Shown: positions 45,258 to 51,120 of the stretch, piece after piece | Numbering within the stretch: the first letter of the stretch is position 1 | Layout of the letters: each line of letters opens with the position of its first letter | NCBI GenBank assembly: GCA_012523975.1 | Contig: JAAYSF010000049.1 | Coordinates: forward strand, 1 to 51,120 | Reading direction: 5' to 3' | Source: Veillonellaceae bacterium | Lineage (GTDB): Bacteria > Bacillota > Negativicutes > JAAYSF01 | DNA: 51,120 bases | Position numbers and translations under genes: made by a program | The notes under the pieces: model-generated | The model's input: the letters and a program-made list of their open reading frames with translations, nothing else | Told to the model about the DNA's origin: nothing | The model's database searches: none

Positions 45258-48200
45258 TTATCCGAATAACATCATCTGATCTGTTTCCGGCAATCCGTCC
45301 AAGCAGCCATGACCTTTCAATATGTCAATCACCGCCTTGGATATACGACTACGTGCTCTTAGGTCTTCAATCGAAGAAAACGGACGACCACAACGAGCTT
45401 CCACTATGTTTCGAGCTGCCGTGTCCCCGAGTCCTTGCAGGGCAGCTAACGGCGGCAGCAGACCGTCTGCAGTAATAATAAATTTTGTGGCATCCGATGC
45501 ATAAAGATCGACCTTGTTAAAGACAAATCCACGTAAGTACATTTCTAAAGCCATTTCGCAAATCGTTTGGAGTCCTTTTTCCTTTGCAGTTAGGTTATTG
45601 CCTTTTTGCTCTAGCTCGGACAATTTATTGCGTATGGCATTCTCACCTTTTACGATGAGATCGGCATCAAATTCGGTAGCTCTGACTGTGAAGTATGACG
45701 CATAAAATGCCAATGGATAATGAACCTTACAATACGCAATTCGGAAAGCCATCATGACATATGCTACTGCATGGGCTTTAGGAAACATATATTTAATTTT
45801 TTGGCAAGATTCTATATACCATTCCGGTACTCCATTTTGACGAATCTTTTCAACATCCTCCGGCTTAATTCCTTTGCCTTTTCGAACGCCCTCCATAATT
45901 TTGAAAGCTAGCTGAGGCTCTACCCCTTTATGTATAAGGTAGATCATTATATCGTCACGTGCAGAGATAGCCTCTGATAATTTAGCTGTACCGGCTTTTA
46001 TTAAATCTTGGGCATTATTAAGCCAAACGTCAGTACCATGTGAAAAGCCGCTTATACGGACTAGTTCACTAAATGTTTTAGGAGTAGTATCTTCTAACAT
46101 TTGCCGGACGAATTTCGTACCAAACTCAGGTATGCCAAAAGTACCAACCTTACTGCCTAACTGCTCCGGTATTAATCCTAATGCCTTCGTTGAAGAAAAC
46201 AGACTCATTGTTTCAGCATCATCAAACGGAATAGTTTTTGCATCTATGTTAGTTAGATCTTCAAGCATCTTGATTACAGTAGGATCGTCGTGTCCTAGAA
46301 TATCAAGCTTAACCAAGCGGCTGCTTATCGAATGATAATCAAAATGCGTGGTAACAGTGGAGGAGTTTTTGTCGTCAGCGGGACGCTGTATGGGCGTAAA
46401 ATGGTGAACGTCCATATCGCGCGGAACAACCATAATGCCTCCAGGGTGCTGACCAGTAGTACGCTTAACTCCTGTGCAGCCCTTTAATAAACTGTTAATA
46501 TAAGCGTTTCGAGGATTTAAACCCTTTTCTGTAAAATAATTTTTTACATAACCATAGGCTGTCTTATCGGCGATTGTTGCAATTGTCCCTGCTCTAAACA
46601 CATTGTCCCGGCCAAATAATTCTTCAGTATATTTATGAGCCACAGGCTGATAATCACCTGAAAAGTTTAAGTCAATATCAGGAACTTTATCGCCGTGAAA
46701 ACCCATAAAGACAGCAAACGGTATATCATGCCCATTCTTTGTCATCTTAACATTGCAGTTGGGACATAATTTGTCGGGCAAGTCAAAACCGCCCCCATAA
46801 CTTCCGTCAGTTACAAAGTCCGAGTATCTGCAATTAGGACATCGCCAATGCGGAGGAAGAGGATTTACCTCTGTTATATTGGTCATTGTTGCAACAAAGG
46901 AAGATCCTACAGACCCTCTCGAACCAACTAAGTATCCATCATCGAGTGATTTTTTAACTAACTTGTGGGCAATCAAGTATAATACCGCAAAACCGTTATT
47001 AATTATTGAATCTAATTCGTTCTTTAAGCGGGCAGCTACTATCTCCGGTAGCGGACTGCCATAAAGCTCCTCAGCCCTGCAATACGACATCGAACGGATC
47101 TGTTCTTCTGCTCCAGGAATCTGAGGCGAATACAATTCGTCAGGTATTGGCTTAAATTTACTTATGGCTTGGTTTATAAGGCGGGGATTCTCTACAACAA
47201 CCTCATAAGCCTTCTCTTTACCTAAATACAAAAATTCATCTATCATCTCGCTAGTAGTTCTAAAATATAATGGCGGCTGATTATCGGCATCACTATAACC
47301 CTTACCAGCCATGAGTATCCGCCGATAAACTTCATCTTCCGCGTTTAAGAAGTGCACATCGCCTGTTGCAACAACTAACTTGCCAAGTTTTGCTCCAAGT
47401 TCACAAACTCTTTTATTAATTTGACGTAAGCCTTCGTCATCGGCAACTTTTCCTTCACGAACAAGAAACGCATTGTTACCAATGGGCTGAATCTCTAGAT
47501 AATCATAAAAGCATGCTATAGCAGTTAACTCTTCCTCGCTGGCTCCATTAACAATAGCATGAATTAGCTCACCAGCCTCACAAGCAGATCCAAGAATAAG
47601 ACCTTCGCGATATTCTATCAATACCTTACGCGGTATTCTAGGTGTGCGATGAAGATATTTTAAATGAGATATCGATACCAGTCGGTATAAGTTTTTTAAA
47701 CCTATTTCATTTTTAGCTAAGATAATAATATGCCGTGCTTGATTGATATCGTTATCAAACAAGTAACCTTCCATTCCATAAATAACTTTTATGCCCGCTT
47801 TTTCAGCTACTTCATGCGCTTCAGGAAATGCTTGCACAACACCATGATCAGTAATTGCTATCGCATCATGTCCCCATTTTGCCGCAGTAGTGATTAGTTT
47901 CTTGGCTGAAACAACAGCATCCATATTGCTCATTTGGGTGTGGGCGTGCAATTCGATACGAGTAATTTCAGCATCGTCAGTTCGCTCGGGTTTGTCAATC
48001 TTGCACATACTATCGGCAAAAATAACGAGATCATTATTTGCAAACTTATCAAACTGGACGGTACCTTTGACTTTCACCATTGTATTCTCACCCATAGCTT
48101 TTAAAACTTTATCAAACTGCTCTTTATCATCGAAGAAAACCTTGCCACTGATGCCGTCTGATGAATCGCTAATGTCAAATGTCAATAGGAATCGACCTGT

Positions 48201-48935
48201 TCTTAATTCACGGCTTTCCACCGAAGATAACTGACCTTCTAAAACAATGTTTCGTCCTTCATCTTGAACTAAGCAAATTGGCTGTGACTGATCTTTTATA
48301 TTTCGACCAAAAATAATAGGACTTGCCTGGCTGGTCTTTTTTTCAGAATCTGATTTAGTCTCGCTAATAGCTTCAAGGTACTCCGGGGTTAGCAAGTCAT
48401 CCTGATATGTTTCTTTATCTTCCCGAAAGCCAACCACACAGTTAACGTTTAAGTTACGGCCAAATTCTTCTAAAATCAAACTTTTAATATTGTGTATAAT
48501 TCCATATGTTTGTATAAGTTCTGACGATAACTCGCCCATTGTCTCTATAATTAATGTATCATTATCAATATTCCACTTAGCAGTTTCAAGCAAGTGCTGA
48601 ATAGCTGGATTGTCTATGGCGACTTTTTTTACAAAATCTCGCCATTCATCGGTGAGATAATTTTCTAACGATTTTATCTCTTGGACGAATACTATGTTTG
48701 TTAAACCACAGCTTTGACACAACTTACAACGAATTAAATCTGTCAGAGTTTTGGGAAGATGTACTGGTGACCTTAAATATATAGTCCAAACATTTTGTTT
48801 AGTGTTTACCTTGACTTTAACAATTCGGGATTTTCTGATAATTAACTTGTCTTCTTCTTGGATAGGTAGATTTATTATAAAGTCTTCAAACACTTTTATA
48901 TTTTCAGGAATTATGCAATAGTCATAGCTAGACAA
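45258..48935 (-). CDS. polC: DNA polymerase III PolC lacking the exonuclease domain
   Basis: PolC is the Gram-positive replicative polymerase. Numbering from the longest frame (1228 residues from 48944): N-terminal domain to about 215, OB domain about 220-320, PHP domain from about 330, zinc fingers at C702/C705 and C727/C730, and catalytic aspartates in PDIDLNFSGD (D756, D758). A clamp-binding QMMLF lies at the C-terminus. Normal PolC is about 1,430 residues, with a proofreading exonuclease inserted in the PHP domain. Here the PHP strands run straight on (MEGYLFDND to ARHIIILAKN, about 391-411), and no ETTG or HNASFD motif is found. The start is set at TTG 48933-48935, after AGGGTGA; the GTG at 48942 lies inside the ribosome site. 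Confidence 0.96.
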   Translation of the reverse strand: MSSYDYCIIPENIKVFEDFIINLPIQEEDKLIIRKSRIVKVKVNTKQNVWTIYLRSPVHLPKTLTDLIRCKLCQSCGLTNIVFVQEIKSLENYLTDEWRDFVKKVAIDNPAIQHLLETAKWNIDNDTLIIETMGELSSELIQTYGIIHNIKSLILEEFGRNLNVNCVVGFREDKETYQDDLLTPEYLEAISETKSDSEKKTSQASPIIFGRNIKDQSQPICLVQDEGRNIVLEGQLSSVESRELRTGRFLLTFDISDSSDGISGKVFFDDKEQFDKVLKAMGENTMVKVKGTVQFDKFANNDLVIFADSMCKIDKPERTDDAEITRIELHAHTQMSNMDAVVSAKKLITTAAKWGHDAIAITDHGVVQAFPEAHEVAEKAGIKVIYGMEGYLFDNDINQARHIIILAKNEIGLKNLYRLVSISHLKYLHRTPRIPRKVLIEYREGLILGSACEAGELIHAIVNGASEEELTAIACFYDYLEIQPIGNNAFLVREGKVADDEGLRQINKRVCELGAKLGKLVVATGDVHFLNAEDEVYRRILMAGKGYSDADNQPPLYFRTTSEMIDEFLYLGKEKAYEVVVENPRLINQAISKFKPIPDELYSPQIPGAEEQIRSMSYCRAEELYGSPLPEIVAARLKNELDSIINNGFAVLYLIAHKLVKKSLDDGYLVGSRGSVGSSFVATMTNITEVNPLPPHWRCPNCRYSDFVTDGSYGGGFDLPDKLCPNCNVKMTKNGHDIPFAVFMGFHGDKVPDIDLNFSGDYQPVAHKYTEELFGRDNVFRAGTIATIADKTAYGYVKNYFTEKGLNPRNAYINSLLKGCTGVKRTTGQHPGGIMVVPRDMDVHHFTPIQRPADDKNSSTVTTHFDYHSISSRLVKLDILGHDDPTVIKMLEDLTNIDAKTIPFDDAETMSLFSSTKALGLIPEQLGSKVGTFGIPEFGTKFVRQMLEDTTPKTFSELVRISGFSHGTDVWLNNAQDLIKAGTAKLSEAISARDDIMIYLIHKGVEPQLAFKIMEGVRKGKGIKPEDVEKIRQNGVPEWYIESCQKIKYMFPKAHAVAYVMMAFRIAYCKVHYPLAFYASYFTVRATEFDADLIVKGENAIRNKLSELEQKGNNLTAKEKGLQTICEMALEMYLRGFVFNKVDLYASDATKFIITADGLLPPLAALQGLGDTAARNIVEARCGRPFSSIEDLRARSRISKAVIDILKGHGCLDGLPETDQMMLFG

Positions 48936-49049
48936 CTCTCTCACCCTTTAGCACTAATAGAAAGACTTAGCTTACCCATGTGAAAGCTTATGTCGTCTTT
49001 CTCTTTCTTATTTCTTACCCAAAAGTTAGACTTTCTAGCAAGTCATAAG

Positions 49050-49079
49050 AAACTCGAACTCATTTTGGAGTCCGAGTTT
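49050..49079 (-). terminator. possible terminator of the nrdD-nrdG unit
   Basis: AAACTCG-A-ACTC pairs with GAGT-C-CGAGTTT around a six-base loop. The T run is better on the plus strand than on the minus strand, so function as a minus-strand terminator is moderately supported. Confidence 0.5.
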
Positions 49080-49100
49080 TTACCATTATCCAATGAACAA

Positions 49101-49145
49101 GACGCTATACGACTCCCATCCTCCTAAGCGGAAGCTAATAGCGTC
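49101..49145 (-). ncRNA. structured element downstream of nrdG
   Basis: GACGCTAT and ATAGCGTC form an eight-base outer stem. Inside it, CTTCC and GGAGG can form a second five-base stem on the minus strand. The element lies in the 250-base gap between nrdG and polC, which otherwise holds only the hairpin at 49050-49079. No known RNA family was recognised. Confidence 0.3.
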
Positions 49146-49198
49146 TAAGTCCCAGGATAAATTCGGTTAAACTTCAGCTGAAGCAAGTCTTACTTTAT

Positions 49199-49711
49199 CT
49201 AGACAGCCTTGGAATAGCCGCTTTCTATGTCAGCCTCAATTACCCGTCCGGCTGTCAGCGTTCTAGAGACATCAATGATTCTTTGATTAGCAGAACCCCG
49301 AAATGGAAGCCTCAGATCCCTTTGAGCCTGTATGAAAGGACCATCAACTAAAAAATCTATTACGCTTAAAACTGGTATGCGCTTAATTTCTTCAAAAGTA
49401 AATCCGGTGTATACCCAAATATCCAGTCTAGGATTGCGGCGTTTAACCAGAAATATCACTTTGAGTAAAGCTTCGGCCTGCATTAAAGGGTCTCCACCAC
49501 TAAATGTAATTCCTCTATGGAGCGGAGTAATTTTACTTAAAAGCATTTCAGCGAATTCCTTTTCCCCGACTTCGATTCCGCCTTCCATTGGTAACAGTTC
49601 TGGATTATGGCATCCATCGCAATGCCGGGGGCAGCCTTGCAAAAAAGCCGCAACCCGAATTCCTAAGCCATCAACTACTGACTCATTAATAATTTCCTTA
49701 TATCTTATCAT
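49199..49711 (-). CDS. nrdG: anaerobic ribonucleotide reductase activating protein
   Basis: NrdG is the radical-SAM activase that makes the glycyl radical on NrdD under anoxia. The 170-residue protein has the C27-x3-C31-x2-C34 motif (CPRHCDGCHN), FSGGDPLMQAEAL as the SAM-binding GGxP-type segment, and VDGPFIQAQRDLRLPFRGSANQR typical of the family in shorter pieces. AGAGGAA precedes the ATG. It follows nrdD after 26 bases. Confidence 0.96.
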   Translation of the reverse strand: MIRYKEIINESVVDGLGIRVAAFLQGCPRHCDGCHNPELLPMEGGIEVGEKEFAEMLLSKITPLHRGITFSGGDPLMQAEALLKVIFLVKRRNPRLDIWVYTGFTFEEIKRIPVLSVIDFLVDGPFIQAQRDLRLPFRGSANQRIIDVSRTLTAGRVIEADIESGYSKAV

Positions 49712-49737
49712 GTTTGACTTCCTCTGTCCGGTATGAT

Positions 49738-51120
49738 TTAGACATGCGAGATACGATTATCTAGCTCTGAGCGCTTAGCATCATTAAACCGATCTACTGT
49801 ACTTAAATATCCGGTAATACGACGAACTCGTCTAATATCAGACGTATTACATACTGGGCAGCTATCGCTGTCAATTACACCTAAATATCCACAGCTCTCA
49901 CAAAAATCTACCGGGAAATTAATTCCGGCATACCCAAAATCGCACTCTTTCATATAACGAATTATATCTTCAATTGCGCCAAGGTTATTTATCGGCGGCG
50001 CGCTAAATTCAACATAACTTATATGGCCGGCGTTAGTGTACTTATGATAGACACCTTCAAGCTTGACTTTTTCAAAAACACTTATTGGATATTCAACAGG
50101 GACATGGAATGAATTTGTATAATAATCTTTGTCAGTAACGCCCGCAATTAAACCATATTCCTGCCTATCCATTTTTATAAACCGTCCTGATAAGCCTTCG
50201 GCTGGGGTGGCCAATAAGGTATAATTCAAATTATATCGATCAGCTGCTTTATCGACCTTGTTACGCATAAAAGCAATAATCTCTTCGCCCAACGCCTGAG
50301 ATTCCTCATTTTCACCATGATGATATCCCGTCAGAGCGGTAAGTGCCTCAGCTAAGCCAATAAATCCTACCGATAGCGTACCATGCTTGATAACATCTTC
50401 AATTATATCATTAGGCTTAAGTTTTTCGGAATCTAAATAGAGGCCTTGTCCCATTAAAAACGGCATATCTCGAACTTTCAGCTTACATTGAACCTGATAA
50501 CGATGGTATAGCTGCTCACATGTCAAATCAATTAAGTCGGAAAGACTCTGATAGAACTTCATCAGATTGCGCTCAGCTTTTATTGCTAATCGAGGTAAGT
50601 TAATCGTAGTAAAACTTAAGTTGCCACGGCCATCTGTAACTTCTGGACCGCACTTGTTGGACATAACCCTGGTACGGCATCCCATATAACTTACCTGGTC
50701 GCCAAATGGCTTGTTAAACGAAGAATCCATAAAGCTAAAGGTGGGATTTAACCGCTGAGCGGCTACTCGAATAGCCAATTTGAATAAATCATAATTAGGC
50801 TCACCGGGATTTAGATTGACCCCGTCTTTTACTCGGAATATAATATTCGGAAAAATTGGATTCTCCCCGCGTCCTAAACCTTTCTCATACGCCAGTAGTA
50901 TGTTTTTGGTCACCATTCGGCCTTCCGGTGTTGTATCAGTTCCAACATTAAGGCTTGAAAAAGGAACCTGTGCACCAGCCCTACTATGCATACTATTAAG
51001 GTTATATATTAAAGCCTCCATTGCTTGATAAACTTCTTCTTCACTGGCCTTTGCCATAAAAGGAGCTATATCACGATCAAAAAAAGCAAAAGATTGCCCG
51101 CCATGCATATCGTTCTGTGA
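49738..51120 (-). CDS. nrdD: anaerobic ribonucleoside-triphosphate reductase, C-terminal part (cut by window end)
   Basis: NrdD is the class III ribonucleotide reductase, using a glycyl radical to make deoxyribonucleotides without oxygen. About 460 C-terminal residues are in the window; the frame is open through the right edge (SQNDMHGGQSFAFFD near the break), so the gene continues beyond. Visible features: VGFIGLAEALTALTGYH, the zinc site CESCGYLGV...CPVC near the end, and the glycyl-radical loop RRITGYLSTVDRFNDAK. nrdG follows directly. The pair shows that the organism can replicate DNA anaerobically. Confidence 0.96.
   Translation of the reverse strand, partial: SQNDMHGGQSFAFFDRDIAPFMAKASEEEVYQAMEALIYNLNSMHSRAGAQVPFSSLNVGTDTTPEGRMVTKNILLAYEKGLGRGENPIFPNIIFRVKDGVNLNPGEPNYDLFKLAIRVAAQRLNPTFSFMDSSFNKPFGDQVSYMGCRTRVMSNKCGPEVTDGRGNLSFTTINLPRLAIKAERNLMKFYQSLSDLIDLTCEQLYHRYQVQCKLKVRDMPFLMGQGLYLDSEKLKPNDIIEDVIKHGTLSVGFIGLAEALTALTGYHHGENEESQALGEEIIAFMRNKVDKAADRYNLNYTLLATPAEGLSGRFIKMDRQEYGLIAGVTDKDYYTNSFHVPVEYPISVFEKVKLEGVYHKYTNAGHISYVEFSAPPINNLGAIEDIIRYMKECDFGYAGINFPVDFCESCGYLGVIDSDSCPVCNTSDIRRVRRITGYLSTVDRFNDAKRSELDNRISHV

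Noticed and set aside
1-51120. Search by eye for tRNA, rRNA, T-box and intact IS elements
   Set aside because: No T-box core, rRNA-like conserved segment, tRNA cloverleaf or transposase with terminal repeats was recognised; a dedicated scan could still find a tRNA.

Overview
The window looks like a chromosome segment from an anaerobic, endospore-forming, low-GC (about 40% by eye) Firmicute. I favour a Sporomusa-type Negativicute, but that is inference. Evidence for it: PolC-type replicase; spoVS, YlxY, YmxH, TepA/YlzJ and SpoIIIE/FtsK sporulation-associated genes; an anaerobic class III ribonucleotide reductase (nrdD/nrdG); sigma-A promoters of Firmicute type and a Firmicute SOS box. The one solute-binding protein has a signal sequence but no lipobox cysteine, which suits a cell with an outer membrane. 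Almost everything lies on the minus strand; one small gene at 15325-15717 is on the plus strand. No rRNA, tRNA, CRISPR array or intact insertion sequence was seen.

Read in the direction of transcription (right to left), the order follows the block known from Bacillus subtilis running from polC to spoVS. nrdD (cut by the window end) and nrdG are followed by polC, then rimP-nusA-ylxR-ylxQ-infB-rbfA-nrnA-truB-ribF (ribosome maturation, transcription and translation), then rpsO and pnp, ylxY, an N-acetylmuramoyl-L-alanine amidase, an M16 peptidase with dut, a small membrane protein with ymxH, and a glycine-zipper stress protein. A lysine riboswitch then controls dapB-asd-dapG-dapA, followed by RNase J, tepA-ylzJ, ftsK/spoIIIE-mnmH-rodZ-ygiQ, an island of two unknown genes, a solute-binding protein, rimO, cinA, a DEAD-box helicase, recA-recX, rny, and spoVS. 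The left end holds pepA, a PHP phosphoesterase, a coiled-coil protein, a P-loop/Asp23 fusion, and two half-size TauE transporters.

Against the B. subtilis order, the dipicolinate synthase genes (spoVFA/B) are absent before asd, pgsA is absent before cinA (rimO and an orphan solute-binding protein lie there), and ymdB is absent after rny (an uncharacterised gene and an ISL3 transposase relic lie there).

The points most worth a second look are: a PolC with no proofreading exonuclease domain but an apparently complete PHP metal site; an uncharacterised gene beside spoVS whose promoter resembles the sigma-H promoter of spoVS; twelve tandem 33-bp repeats in infB; the P-loop/Asp23 fusion; and an unusual translation start for RNase Y. 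Several starts were shortened here because the first in-frame start codon lies inside or upstream of a clear Shine-Dalgarno sequence.
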